From: Betaproteobacteria bacterium
Lineage (GTDB): Bacteria; Pseudomonadota; Gammaproteobacteria; Burkholderiales; Rhodocyclaceae
Length of the DNA: 37,386 bases
Direction: 5' to 3'
NCBI GenBank assembly: GCA_016194935.1
Contig: JACQAO010000065.1
Location: forward strand, 1-37,386
The translations under genes were made by a program, and so were the position numbers. The notes beneath the pieces are model-generated. The model saw nothing but the letters and a program-made list of their open reading frames with translations, did not search any database and was not told the origin of the DNA. This document shows, in pieces, positions 17,255 to 25,885 of the stretch. The number at the start of each line of letters is the position of its first letter. Position 1 is the first letter of the stretch.

Positions 17255-18339
17255 GCGGCGGGAATGCTTTCCACCTCGGTGCTGCGGAAAACGACGACGT
17301 GGTCAACATCCAGCCGGATGCCGATCTTCTCGCCGATGGCGTGGTTGTGGTGGCTTGGCACCAGAGAGAGCACGCGCACGCCGCTCGGCAGCTTCAGCGT
17401 GTAGAGAAACTCCGCGCCGCGGAAAGCCTTGGCGACAACTTCCGCCTGCGTAACGCTGGCATCGTCATGCACGATGTCATCCGGTCGCAACAGCACGGCG
17501 ACACGGCAACCCATACCGCAGGCGTTGCATCCAATGCTGCAATCGGTCGGAATGTTGCCGGAGAGAGTCCCCAGTTCGATCTTCACCTCGCGTGCGTTGA
17601 GCACGTCGCCCACCAGGAATACACCCTGGCCGACGAAGTCCGCGACGAAACGGTTGGCCGGGCGGTGGTAGAGATTGTAAGGCTCGTCCCATTGCTGGAT
17701 GCGCCCCTCGTGCATGATGCCAATCTCGTCGGCGACGGCGAAGGCTTCGTGCTGATCGTGCGTGACCAGGATGGCCGTGATGCCGGCCTGCTTGAGAATA
17801 TCGCGCACTTCCAGCGACAGGCGTTCGCGCAGATCCACGTCCAGATTCGAGAATGGCTCGTCGAGCAAAAGAAGATGCGGCTTCGGCGCCAGCGCCCGGG
17901 CCAGCGCCACGCGCTGCTGCTGGCCGCCGGAGAGTTCGTGCGGATATTTACCGCCCTGGCTGCCGAGGCCGACGGTGGCGAGCAGTTCCTTCACACGGGC
18001 GCGGCGTTCCATGTCGGGCGCACCGCGTATGCCGAAGGCGATGTTGTCAGTGACCGTTAGGTGCGGGAATAGGGCATAGTCCTGGAACACCATGCCGATC
18101 CTGCGGCGCTCCGCCGGAACGTGGCTGGCGGGGCTGCTGACGTTGACACCGTTCAGGCAGATATTGCCACTGGTGACATGTTCGAAGCCGGCGATGGCGC
18201 GCAGTATCGTCGTCTTGCCGCAACCGGACGGGCCGAGCAGGCAGCCAATGGCGCCTTGATCGAGGGAAAAGGAGAGCGCGTCCACCACCTGGTGGCTGCC
18301 GTAAGTATGGCTGACGTCTTTCAGTTCGAGCAGTGGCAT
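17251..18339 (-). CDS. fbpC: FbpC-type Fe(III) ABC transporter ATP-binding protein
   Basis: A 362-residue ABC ATPase of the ferric-iron/spermidine class that powers import by FbpA/FbpB. Walker A GPSGCGKTT (36-44), Q-loop VFQDYALFPHL, signature LSGGQQQRVALARAL (136-150), Walker B LLLLDEPFSNLD (156-167) and H-loop THDQHEA (H194) are all intact. A regulatory TOBE-like C-terminus (from about 245) ends DVDHVVVFRSTEVE. Unusually, that region holds four Cys as C-X3-C-X2-C-X3-C (C267, C271, C274, C278; DCSIGCNACGMGCRVAVLLRP), absent from ordinary MalK-type homologues. It is the first gene of fbpC-aat-bpt and lies divergent from fbpB across a candidate Fur box. Confidence 0.9.
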   Translation of the reverse strand: MPLLELKDVSHTYGSHQVVDALSFSLDQGAIGCLLGPSGCGKTTILRAIAGFEHVTSGNICLNGVNVSSPASHVPAERRRIGMVFQDYALFPHLTVTDNIAFGIRGAPDMERRARVKELLATVGLGSQGGKYPHELSGGQQQRVALARALAPKPHLLLLDEPFSNLDVDLRERLSLEVRDILKQAGITAILVTHDQHEAFAVADEIGIMHEGRIQQWDEPYNLYHRPANRFVADFVGQGVFLVGDVLNAREVKIELGTLSGNIPTDCSIGCNACGMGCRVAVLLRPDDIVHDDASVTQAEVVAKAFRGAEFLYTLKLPSGVRVLSLVPSHHNHAIGEKIGIRLDVDHVVVFRSTEVESIPAA

Positions 18340-18401
18340 CTTTTTGTGAGAGCGGCTTTCGACGGATACACCCGGTCGGGTGCTGCCGCGATCAGCAGGT
18401 C

Positions 18402-18420
18402 AATTATAATTCTCATTTAC
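18402..18420. promoter_or_regulatory. Candidate Fur box between fbpC and fbpB
   Basis: Reading the minus strand, GTAAATGAGAATTATAATT matches 13 of 19 positions of the classical Fur consensus GATAATGATAATCATTATC. It lies 62-81 bp from the fbpC ATG (18339) and 29 bp ahead of the fbpB ATG (18449), so it can control both divergent units under iron-replete conditions. It was found by eye; Fur binding is inferred. Confidence 0.6.
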
Positions 18421-18448
18421 TCCGGAAAGCTTCACCGTAAGCGCCGCC

Positions 18449-20125
18449 ATGACGAAACTCCTGCAAGTCAGCCCGCTGCGTGTCCGCAGCCCGGGTGCGC
18501 TCGCGCTGGCCGCGTTCATTATTGCCGCCCTGGCGATCGCACCCATCCTCAGCGTATGGGCCAACATCTTCTCCGGCGGCACGAGTGACACCTGGTCTCA
18601 TCTTGCCTCCACCGTGCTGCCCGAGTATGTCGCTAATACTTTGTGGTTGTGCGTGGGGGTGGGTTGTGGCGTCATCGTGGTGGGCGTGTCTCCGGCCTGG
18701 TTCGTCACCATGCACGACTTCCCAGGCCGCCGCATTTTCGAATGGGCGCTGGTCTTGCCGCTTGCCGTACCGGCTTATGTCATGGCCTATACCTACACCG
18801 ACCTGCTACAGTTCGTCGGCCCGGTGCAAACTTGGCTGCGCGAGAGCTTTGGCTGGCATATGGGGGATTACTGGTTCCCCGACGTGCGTTCGCTGAGTGG
18901 CGCCGTCGCCATGTTCATCTTTGTGCTGTATCCCTACGTCTATCTGCTGGCGCGCGCAGCCTTCATGGAGCGGGCGAGCGGCATGCTGGAAGTCGGTCGG
19001 TCGCTCGGCCTGGGACCGTGGAGCAGTTTCTTCCGCGTTTCACTGCCGCTGACGCGACCCGCCGTGGCGGCGGGTACCGCGCTGGCTCTGATGGAAACGC
19101 TGGCCGACTATGGCACAGTGGCTTATTTTGGCGTGCAGACCTTCACCACGGGCATCTACCGCGCCTGGTTTTCGCTCGGCGACCGCATCGCAGCGGCGCA
19201 ACTCTCTACGGCCCTGCTGGGCTTTGTCGTCCTGGTGCTGATGCTGGAGCGGATCAGCCGCGGTCGCGCGCGTTTTCATAACACCACCGGACGCAACCGG
19301 GCGCAGCAGGGGCGCCGTTTGTCCGTCCTCAAGGCGGCGGGTGCGCTATTGGTCTGTGCAGTGCCGCTGGTATTCGGTTTCCTCATTCCAGCGAGCATAC
19401 TGCTCAAGATGGCGCTGACCGAAGGCGATGCCCAATTCGGCGCTCGATTCGTACAACTTGCCGGCAACAGCTTCACGCTGGCGGCGCTGACCGCGATGCT
19501 GGCCGTCTGTCTCGCCGTGTTGCTCGCCTACGCCGCGCGCATGAGTCGCCCGCGCTGGCCGCAGATCATGAATCATGTGGTGGGCCTGGGTTATGCCATG
19601 CCGGGATCAGTCATTGCCGTTGGCGTGCTGATCCCGGTGACGCGCCTCGACAATTGGCTGGCGGCGTGGATCGAAGCGAGCTTCGGCGCCAACCCAGGAT
19701 TGCTCCTGACCGGGGGCATCGCCGCCGTGATCTATGCCTATCTCGTGCGTTTTCTCGCCGTGGCGCTGCAAACTGTGGAAGCCGGTCTCGGCAAGATTAC
19801 ACCGAGCATGGACGACGCCGCGTGTTCGCTCGGTTACGAACATGGCGCGACGCTGCGACACGTACATCTGCCGCTGCTGCGCGGCAGCCTGCTGACTGCG
19901 GGCTTGCTGGTGTTTGTGGAGGTGATGAAGGAACTTCCGGCGACGCTGGTGATGCGACCGTTCAACTTCGATACGCTGGCAACACAGGCCTATACGCTGG
20001 CTTCGGACGAGAGATTGACGGAAGCGTCTACATCTGCTTTGGCTATTATGGCAGTCGGTGTCCTGCCGCTGATTACCGTGTCGTGGCAGATCGCGAAAGG
20101 CGGCACGCGGACTTCCGCCTGCTAG
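18449..20125 (+). CDS. fbpB: FbpB-type Fe(III) ABC transporter permease (fused two-domain)
   Basis: A 558-residue inner-membrane permease carrying two BPD_transp_1 halves in one chain, about a dozen membrane helices, as in FbpB/SfuB ferric-iron importers. EAA loops that touch the ATPase are seen in the first half (MLEVGRSLGLGPWSSFFRVSLPLTRPA) and in the second half (DDAACSLGYEHGATLRHVHLPLLRGSL). It works with FbpA (periplasmic binding) and FbpC (ATPase). It is transcribed divergently from fbpC with a Fur-box candidate between, while fbpA is convergent downstream. Confidence 0.92.
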   Translation: MTKLLQVSPLRVRSPGALALAAFIIAALAIAPILSVWANIFSGGTSDTWSHLASTVLPEYVANTLWLCVGVGCGVIVVGVSPAWFVTMHDFPGRRIFEWALVLPLAVPAYVMAYTYTDLLQFVGPVQTWLRESFGWHMGDYWFPDVRSLSGAVAMFIFVLYPYVYLLARAAFMERASGMLEVGRSLGLGPWSSFFRVSLPLTRPAVAAGTALALMETLADYGTVAYFGVQTFTTGIYRAWFSLGDRIAAAQLSTALLGFVVLVLMLERISRGRARFHNTTGRNRAQQGRRLSVLKAAGALLVCAVPLVFGFLIPASILLKMALTEGDAQFGARFVQLAGNSFTLAALTAMLAVCLAVLLAYAARMSRPRWPQIMNHVVGLGYAMPGSVIAVGVLIPVTRLDNWLAAWIEASFGANPGLLLTGGIAAVIYAYLVRFLAVALQTVEAGLGKITPSMDDAACSLGYEHGATLRHVHLPLLRGSLLTAGLLVFVEVMKELPATLVMRPFNFDTLATQAYTLASDERLTEASTSALAIMAVGVLPLITVSWQIAKGGTRTSAC

Positions 20126-20187
20126 TCTATCCTGCTCCACCAACCAGACGGGATGACTGTATCACCTTTGAATGAGGAATCTGTTGC

Positions 20188-21207
20188 TTAGCGCCAGCCG
20201 GCGCGGTCAAAAATTTTCTGCGCCTGTGCCGTGTTCTTCGACAGTGTGCCTACGTTGAGGCTGTCGGACTTGAACTTGCCCAGCGATTCCAGTTCCGGGT
20301 TCTTCGCCACGGCGCCCTTCACCACCGGCCATTCATTGTTGCCGTTGGCGAAATAGGTTTGCGCCTCGTCGCTTGCCAGGTATTCGAGAAATTTCACCGC
20401 AGCGTCCTTGTGCGGCGCGTTCTTCAGCATGCCGCCACCGGAGACGTTGATGTGTGTACCAAAGCTTTTCTGGTTCGGCCATACCACGCCGATCTTCTCC
20501 ATGACCTTCTTGTCGTCAACCTTGTCCGAACGCATCAAGCGTACGACATAGTAGGTGTTTGAAATCGAAACGCCGCATTCGCCGGCAGCGACGGCCCTGA
20601 TCTGGTCGGTATCGCCGCCCTTGGGGGCGCGGGCAAAGTTGGCGACCAGGCCCCTGGCCCATTCTTCCGTTTTCTGCTCGCCGAGGTGATGAATCAAAGC
20701 CGAGCCAAGCGAGAGATTGTAGGGGTGCGAACCAGAGCGTACGCAAACCTTGCCTTTCAGCTTGTGGCCGGCAAGATCTTCGTAGTTTTGCACCTCGGCT
20801 GGATTGACCATGGCCTTGTTGTAGATGATGACGCGGGCGCGGGTGGAAAAGGAGAACCAGTCCGGCGTGCGCAGATGGTCAGGGATGCGATCTTCAAGCT
20901 GCCTTGATTTCACCGGAGCGAACAGGCCCAGCGCGTCAGCCTGCGCGAGTCGAGCGGCATCTACGGTGATGAACACATCGGCCGGGCTGTTAACACCTTC
21001 ATTTCTGATGCGCTCGAGCAACTCGTCTTCCTTGCCCTCGATGCGGTTGATTCCGATGCCGGTCTGTTTCGTGAAATTAGCGTACAGCGCCTCGTCGGTC
21101 TGGTAATGACGTGCGGAGTAGAGATTGAGGACTTTCTCCTGTGCCACGACTGGTGCGGTGCCGACACTCAACACCAGCAGTAAAAGGGCAGGGGTAATCG
21201 ACTGCAT
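20188..21207 (-). CDS. fbpA: FbpA-type Fe(III) periplasmic binding protein
   Basis: A 339-residue exported binding protein that captures Fe(III) in the periplasm and hands it to FbpB. The N-terminus is a signal peptide ending VVA (about residue 22), followed by EKVLNLYSARHYQTDEALY typical of FbpA. The adjacent Tyr pair in SISNTYYVVRLM (Y219, Y220) matches the iron-binding tyrosines of the family. The ATG at 21207 is preferred to the longer frame because of the signal peptide and an AAGGAG ribosome site 6 bases upstream. A candidate Fur box lies about 55 bp upstream. It is convergent with fbpB. Confidence 0.93.
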   Translation of the reverse strand: MQSITPALLLLVLSVGTAPVVAQEKVLNLYSARHYQTDEALYANFTKQTGIGINRIEGKEDELLERIRNEGVNSPADVFITVDAARLAQADALGLFAPVKSRQLEDRIPDHLRTPDWFSFSTRARVIIYNKAMVNPAEVQNYEDLAGHKLKGKVCVRSGSHPYNLSLGSALIHHLGEQKTEEWARGLVANFARAPKGGDTDQIRAVAAGECGVSISNTYYVVRLMRSDKVDDKKVMEKIGVVWPNQKSFGTHINVSGGGMLKNAPHKDAAVKFLEYLASDEAQTYFANGNNEWPVVKGAVAKNPELESLGKFKSDSLNVGTLSKNTAQAQKIFDRAGWR

Positions 21208-21260
21208 TGCTGCTCCTTGATTTGATGAGTGGTCAATCCTAGCAGGAAACCTATCTAAAT

Positions 21261-21279
21261 GCAAATGATTCGCATTAGC
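21261..21279. promoter_or_regulatory. Candidate Fur box upstream of fbpA
   Basis: GCAAATGATTCGCATTAGC matches 13 of 19 positions of the Fur consensus and contains the dyad AATG-ATTCG-CATT. It ends 53 bp upstream of the fbpA ATG, in the region expected for the promoter. Seen by eye; repression by iron-loaded Fur is inferred. Confidence 0.6.
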
Positions 21280-21393
21280 ATACTGTAGTGCAAGGGAATC
21301 GATGTTGCGTGGCCTGTTTCGCAAGCAGATGAAACGCCGCGGAGCTGTGCCTACCGGTAGAATCCTCGGCTCTTTCAAAGGATGATTTCTTCT

Positions 21394-22275
21394 ATGTCAC
21401 GTTGGACTATTCTTGCCTTGACGGTTTTTTTGTCTGCCTGCGCCACACAGCCCAAGTCGCCGGTCACCATCGCGCCCGCCGTTGCCCCCCGTCCGGCGCC
21501 GAAAATTGCCCTGGCCCTGGGCGGCGGCGCGGCCCGGGGCTTCGCCCATGTCGGCGTGATCAAGGCGCTGGAGGCGCAGGGCATCGTCCCGGACATCGTC
21601 GTCGGCGCCAGCGCCGGTGCGGTGGTCGGCGCGCTGTATGCCGCCGGCCACAGCGGCTTTGAGTTGCAGCGGCTGGTGTTGCAGATGGAGGAAGGCCAGT
21701 TTTCCGATTGGTCGCTGCCTGACCGCGGGGTGATCAAGGGCGAGGCGCTGCAAAATTTCGTCAACCAGGCCGTCGGCCAGCGTCCGCTGGAGAAGCTCGG
21801 CAAGCTGTTCGCAGTGGTGGCCACCGACCTGCAAAGCGGCGAGGCAGTGGTGTTTCGCACCGGCAATACCGGCATGGCGGTGCGCGCCTCAAGCAGCGTG
21901 CCGGGCCTGTTTCAACCGGTTGCCATTAACGGCCATGAGTATGTCGATGGCGGCCTGGTCAGCCCGGTGCCGGTGCGGTTTGCACGCGCACTGGGCGCGG
22001 ATTTCGTGATTGCGGTGGACATCTCGGCGATGCCGAAATACGGTAAAACCCAAAGCACCTTCGATGTGATGTTGCAAACTTTCTCGATCATGAGCCAGGC
22101 TATCAGCCGCCATGAGTTGCCCGAGGCCGACCTGGTGATCCGTCCCCTGACCCCGGAAATCCGCGCAACGGATTTTCAGGATCGTCATCTGGCGGTACTG
22201 GAAGGGGAGAAGGCGGTGGCGGCAGCGCTGCCGGAGTTAAAAGCGAAACTCGCCAGGCTGCGCGAGTCGCGTTAA
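21394..22275 (+). CDS. Patatin-like phospholipase lipoprotein (RssA-like)
   Basis: A 293-residue patatin-family serine lipase/acyl hydrolase. The N-terminus is a lipoprotein signal with lipobox LSAC (Cys16). The oxyanion loop GGGAARGFAHVGV, the nucleophile GASAG (Ser73) and the dyad DGG (Asp185, in YVDGGLVSPVPV) are intact, so it should hydrolyse acyl esters such as phospholipids at the membrane or in the periplasm. ATG at 21394 gives a compact signal peptide; a closer in-frame ATG at 21382 directly abuts the AAAGG and is less likely. It converges with the NlpC/P60 gene with only 3 bp between stops. Confidence 0.88.
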   Translation: MSRWTILALTVFLSACATQPKSPVTIAPAVAPRPAPKIALALGGGAARGFAHVGVIKALEAQGIVPDIVVGASAGAVVGALYAAGHSGFELQRLVLQMEEGQFSDWSLPDRGVIKGEALQNFVNQAVGQRPLEKLGKLFAVVATDLQSGEAVVFRTGNTGMAVRASSSVPGLFQPVAINGHEYVDGGLVSPVPVRFARALGADFVIAVDISAMPKYGKTQSTFDVMLQTFSIMSQAISRHELPEADLVIRPLTPEIRATDFQDRHLAVLEGEKAVAAALPELKAKLARLRESR

Positions 22276-22278
22276 TCC

Positions 22279-22818
22279 TTATCCCTGCTCGTCCTCGATG
22301 CGCCGCGCGCCGCTGTAGCGTTTGCTCCAGTAGCGGGTACGCATGTCCTCAACCCGCACTGCGCCGCCGCTGGTCGGCGCATGCACGAACAGGTGATCGC
22401 CAAGATAGATGCCGACATGCGAGAAAGTGCGGCGCATGGTGTTGAAGAACACCAGGTCACCCGGCTGTAGTTCGCTCTTTTTCACCACCTCGCCGCTCTT
22501 GCTGATCGCCCGCGCGGTACGCGGCAACACCATGCCAAGCCCTTCGCGGAAGACATAGCCGACAAAGCCGCTGCAATCGAAACCGGTCTCGGGTAATGTG
22601 CCGCCGCGCCGATAGCGGATGCCGAGCAGATCAAGGGCGCGCGTCAATGTTTCTGCGGTGCCGGCGCTGGCGCGTTCAAGTAGCGAGTCTGCCGCTTTGA
22701 GCCCGGCCTCCTGCGCCGGCGGGGCGGCAGGTTCGTCGGCCCTGACAGGAGCGACGCCCAGGCAGAACGCGGCGATCAACAACGCAATCGCGCCGTATTT
22801 AGGTATGCAGGAGGGCAT
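22279..22818 (-). CDS. NlpC/P60 peptidoglycan endopeptidase, exported
   Basis: A 179-residue cysteine peptidase that likely cleaves peptide bridges of peptidoglycan. After a signal peptide (residues about 8-27, ending in VRADE) comes an NlpC/P60 domain with catalytic Cys in TGFDCSGFVGYVF (C82), His in RTFSHVGIYLG (H134) and the third polar residue in DHLFVHAPTSGG (H146). Length fits single-domain Spr/NlpC-like proteins. It is the convergent neighbour of the patatin-like gene; no operon partner on its own strand. Confidence 0.9.
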   Translation of the reverse strand: MPSCIPKYGAIALLIAAFCLGVAPVRADEPAAPPAQEAGLKAADSLLERASAGTAETLTRALDLLGIRYRRGGTLPETGFDCSGFVGYVFREGLGMVLPRTARAISKSGEVVKKSELQPGDLVFFNTMRRTFSHVGIYLGDHLFVHAPTSGGAVRVEDMRTRYWSKRYSGARRIEDEQG

Positions 22819-22926
22819 GGGGCGGGACTATATCCGCCGAACCAGGCGCTGTAAACCCCGGCATGGGATTTACTGATGGCCGGATTGACTTGAGTATAAT
22901 CATTCGCAACCTCCAAGGAGACCCGC

Positions 22927-23916
22927 ATGAGTTTCAAGGCCTATCTGATCAATCAGGAAAACGGCAAAGTGGTCAGCCGTTTTGTCGACATGCACGAAGA
23001 GCAACTCGATCCGGGTGAAGTGACGATACGTGTCGCCTGCTCCAGCGTGAATTACAAGGACGCGCTGGCGGCGACCGGGGCCGGCAAGATCATCCGGCGC
23101 TTTCCCTGTGTCGGCGGCATCGATCTCGCCGGCATCGTCAGCGACAGCCGCGACCCGCGTTTCGCCAAGGGTGATGTGGTGCTTGCCACCAGCTATGACA
23201 TTGGCGTCGCCCATCATGGCGGCTATGCGGAAGTGGCGCGCATCCCCGCCGACTGGGTAGTGAAACTGCCGCCGGGCATGACCCCCAGGGAAGCTATGGC
23301 TTTCGGCACCGCCGGGTTTACCGCAGGGCTGGCCGTGGTGCGCATGGAAGCCAACGGCCTCAAGCCCGGCAATGGCCCGGTGATCGTCAGCGGCGCGACC
23401 GGCGGGGTCGGCAGCGTGGCCATTGAAATTCTTGCCAAGCTGGGTTATCGCGTCGTCGCCCTGACCGGCAAGGAAGCCGAGACTGGCTACCTCAAGGAAA
23501 TCGGCGCCAGCGAAGTGATGTTGCGTCAATCGCTGGACCTGACAAAAATAAAACCGCTCGACAAGGCGCAGTGGGCCGGCGCAGTAGACAACCTGGGCGG
23601 CGAAGTGCTGGCCTGGATGGCCAGCAGCATGCAGATCGGCGGCGCCTTGGCGAGCATCGGCCTGGCGGCCAGTCATACCCTCAATACCACGGTGATGCCC
23701 TTCATCCTGCGCGGCGTCAGCCTGTTGGGCATCGACTCGGTGAACTGCCCGATGCCGCAACGCGCCGAGGTGTGGCGGCGTCTGGCAAGCGACATGCGCC
23801 CGACGCATATGGAACTGATGACGCGCACTATCGCTTTCGACCAGTTGCCGACTGTGTTCGATGATTTCCTCAAGGCCCGCGCCAGGGGCCGCACGGTGGT
23901 GGATATCGCAAGCTGA
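22927..23916 (+). CDS. acuI: AcuI/YhdH-family NADPH-dependent acrylyl-CoA reductase
   Basis: A 329-residue zinc-free medium-chain reductase of the AcuI/YhdH family, which reduces acrylyl-CoA to propionyl-CoA with NADPH. Seen are SSVNYKDALAATGAGKIIRRFPCVGGIDLAG, the nucleotide-binding VIVSGATGGVGSVAIEILAKLGY (about 153-175) and the family tail LLGIDSVNCPMPQRAEVW with KARARGRTVVD. A strong AAGGAG precedes the ATG. It is followed after 24 bp by a propionyl-CoA synthetase-type gene, so both likely channel three-carbon acids. The exact substrate is by family. Confidence 0.85.
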   Translation: MSFKAYLINQENGKVVSRFVDMHEEQLDPGEVTIRVACSSVNYKDALAATGAGKIIRRFPCVGGIDLAGIVSDSRDPRFAKGDVVLATSYDIGVAHHGGYAEVARIPADWVVKLPPGMTPREAMAFGTAGFTAGLAVVRMEANGLKPGNGPVIVSGATGGVGSVAIEILAKLGYRVVALTGKEAETGYLKEIGASEVMLRQSLDLTKIKPLDKAQWAGAVDNLGGEVLAWMASSMQIGGALASIGLAASHTLNTTVMPFILRGVSLLGIDSVNCPMPQRAEVWRRLASDMRPTHMELMTRTIAFDQLPTVFDDFLKARARGRTVVDIAS

Positions 23917-23940
23917 CAATCACACACGGGGGAGGCGCGC

Positions 23941-25836
23941 ATGACCAGCTACCAGGCGTTTTATCAGCGTTCCATCGCGCAGCCGGATGCCTTCTGGGCA
24001 GAGCAAGCCAGGCTGATCGCCTGGCATAAGCCGCCGCAACAAATTCTCGATTTCTCCCGTCCGCCGTTTGCCCGCTGGTTCTGCGGCGGTGAGACCAATC
24101 TCTGCTACAACGCCGTCGACCGGCATGCCGAGGCGCGGCCCAATGATCGCGCTTTGATCTTCATCTCGACAGAAACCGGCACGGAAAAGATTTACAGCTT
24201 CGCCGAATTGAAGACCGAGGTAATGCGCATCGCGGCGGTCATGCAGAGCCTCGGCGTGAAGCGCGGCGACCGGGTGTTGATCTATATGCCGATGATCGCC
24301 GAGGCCTGCTTCGCCATGCTTGCCTGCGCGCGCATCGGCGCCATCCACTCGGTGGTGTTCGGCGGTTTCGCCGCCGCTTCGCTGGCAACCCGCATCGACG
24401 ACGCCAGGCCGCTGCTGATGATTTCCGCCGATGCCGGCATGCGGGCTGGCCGTGCTGTGCCTTACAAACATCTGGTGGACGAGGCCTGCACACTGGCGAA
24501 ATTTCCGCCGGCCAGGGTGCTGCTGGTGAATCGCGGCATCGCCCGGGACATGCAGATGGTCACCGGCCGCGATGTTGATTACGCCACGCTGCGCAATCAA
24601 CACCTGGATGCCGAGGTACCGATCACCTGGCTGGAATCCAACGAGCCGTCCTACATCTTGTACACCTCCGGCACCACCGGCAAACCCAAGGGCGTGCAGC
24701 GCGATGTCGGCGGCCATGCCGTGGCGCTGGCCGCATCGATGCAGCACATTTACTGCGGCGGAGCCGGCGAAACCATGTTCTCCACCTCCGACATCGGCTG
24801 GGTGGTCGGCCACTCTTACATTATCTATGGACCACTGCTCGCCGGCATGGCGACAGTCATGTACGAAGGCACGCCGATTCGGCCGGATGCAGGTATCTGG
24901 TGGCAGATCGTCGAAAAATACCAGGTCAATGTGATGTTCTCTGCGCCAACCGCGATCCGCGTGCTGAAAAAACACGACCCGGCTTTCCTGCACGAATACG
25001 ATTTGTCCTCGCTCAAACACCTGTTTCTGGCCGGCGAGCCGCTCGACCAGACCACTCACCAGTGGATCATGCACGCGCTGGGCAAACCCGTGATCGACCA
25101 CTACTGGCAGACCGAAACCGGCTGGCCAATGCTCTCCGCTGCTCCGGGCGTGGAGCAAACCAAAATCAAATACGGTTCGCCGGCCTTCCCGGTATATGGC
25201 TTTAACCTCAAGCTGTTCCGCGAAGACGGCAGCGAAGCCGGCCCCGACGAGAAGGCCGTGGTGGGCGTGTTGCCGCCGCTGCCGCCGGGCTGTCTGACGA
25301 CCATCTGGGGCGACGACGCGCGTTTCGTCAGCACTTACTTCACACTCTTCAAAGAACCGCAGGTGTATTCCTCATTCGACTGGGGTATCCGCGATGCAGA
25401 GGGTTACTACAGCATCCTTGGCCGTACCGACGATGTCATCAATGTCGCCGGCCACCGTCTCGGCACACGCGAGATCGAGGAGGCGGTGCAAGCCCATGCG
25501 GCCATCGCCGAAGTGGCGGTGGTGGGTGTCGCCGATCAGACCAAAGGGCAAATGCCAATGGCTTTTGCCGTGGTCAAGGACAATGCCCTGGTGTCCACTG
25601 CGGCAGGATGCAAGCAGTTGGAGCTGGAAGTCATGGCGACGGTTGACCGCTTGCTCGGCGCCATTGCCCGCCCGGCGCGGGTGTTGTTCATCCCCGGCCT
25701 GCCGAAAACCCGTTCCGGCAAGATGCTGCGCCGCTCGATTCAGGCGCTGGCCGAAGGCCGCGATCCGGGCGACTTGACCACTATCGACGATCCCGGCACG
25801 CTGGAGCAGATTCGCCAGGCGCTGGCCGGCCAGTGA
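23941..25836 (+). CDS. prpE: Propionyl-CoA synthetase (PrpE-type AMP-forming ligase)
   Basis: A 631-residue AMP-forming acyl-CoA ligase, best matching PrpE by its opening MTSYQAFYQRSIAQPDAFW and by FARWFCGGETNLCYNAVDRH. The AMP-binding P-loop YILYTSGTTGKPKG (238-251) and the C-terminal DVINVAGHRLGTREIEE and PKTRSGKMLRR are intact; the Lys of TRSGK (K594) is the usual catalytic and acetylation-sensitive residue. It converts propionate (possibly acetate or acrylate) to its CoA ester in the cytoplasm. It shares a 24-bp gap with acuI upstream; GGGGGAGG is its ribosome site. Confidence 0.88.
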   Translation: MTSYQAFYQRSIAQPDAFWAEQARLIAWHKPPQQILDFSRPPFARWFCGGETNLCYNAVDRHAEARPNDRALIFISTETGTEKIYSFAELKTEVMRIAAVMQSLGVKRGDRVLIYMPMIAEACFAMLACARIGAIHSVVFGGFAAASLATRIDDARPLLMISADAGMRAGRAVPYKHLVDEACTLAKFPPARVLLVNRGIARDMQMVTGRDVDYATLRNQHLDAEVPITWLESNEPSYILYTSGTTGKPKGVQRDVGGHAVALAASMQHIYCGGAGETMFSTSDIGWVVGHSYIIYGPLLAGMATVMYEGTPIRPDAGIWWQIVEKYQVNVMFSAPTAIRVLKKHDPAFLHEYDLSSLKHLFLAGEPLDQTTHQWIMHALGKPVIDHYWQTETGWPMLSAAPGVEQTKIKYGSPAFPVYGFNLKLFREDGSEAGPDEKAVVGVLPPLPPGCLTTIWGDDARFVSTYFTLFKEPQVYSSFDWGIRDAEGYYSILGRTDDVINVAGHRLGTREIEEAVQAHAAIAEVAVVGVADQTKGQMPMAFAVVKDNALVSTAAGCKQLELEVMATVDRLLGAIARPARVLFIPGLPKTRSGKMLRRSIQALAEGRDPGDLTTIDDPGTLEQIRQALAGQ

Positions 25837-25868
25837 TTTTGATGCGTGCCGCAAACACCATTTTCGAT

Positions 25869-25874
25869 TACAAT
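25869..25874 (+). promoter_or_regulatory. Possible -10 element of the tRNA-Val promoter
   Basis: TACAAT ends 11 bases before the mature 5' end of the tRNA, a normal distance. No convincing -35 element is seen at 17 bases, and it lies just after the prpE stop, so read-through is also possible. Confidence 0.35.
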
Positions 25875-25885
25875 GCGTTTCCTTC

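Noticed and set aside
23920..25158. A 412-codon minus-strand frame opposite prpE
   Set aside because: Antisense of a clear AMP-forming ligase gene; His/Gly-rich, no family features.
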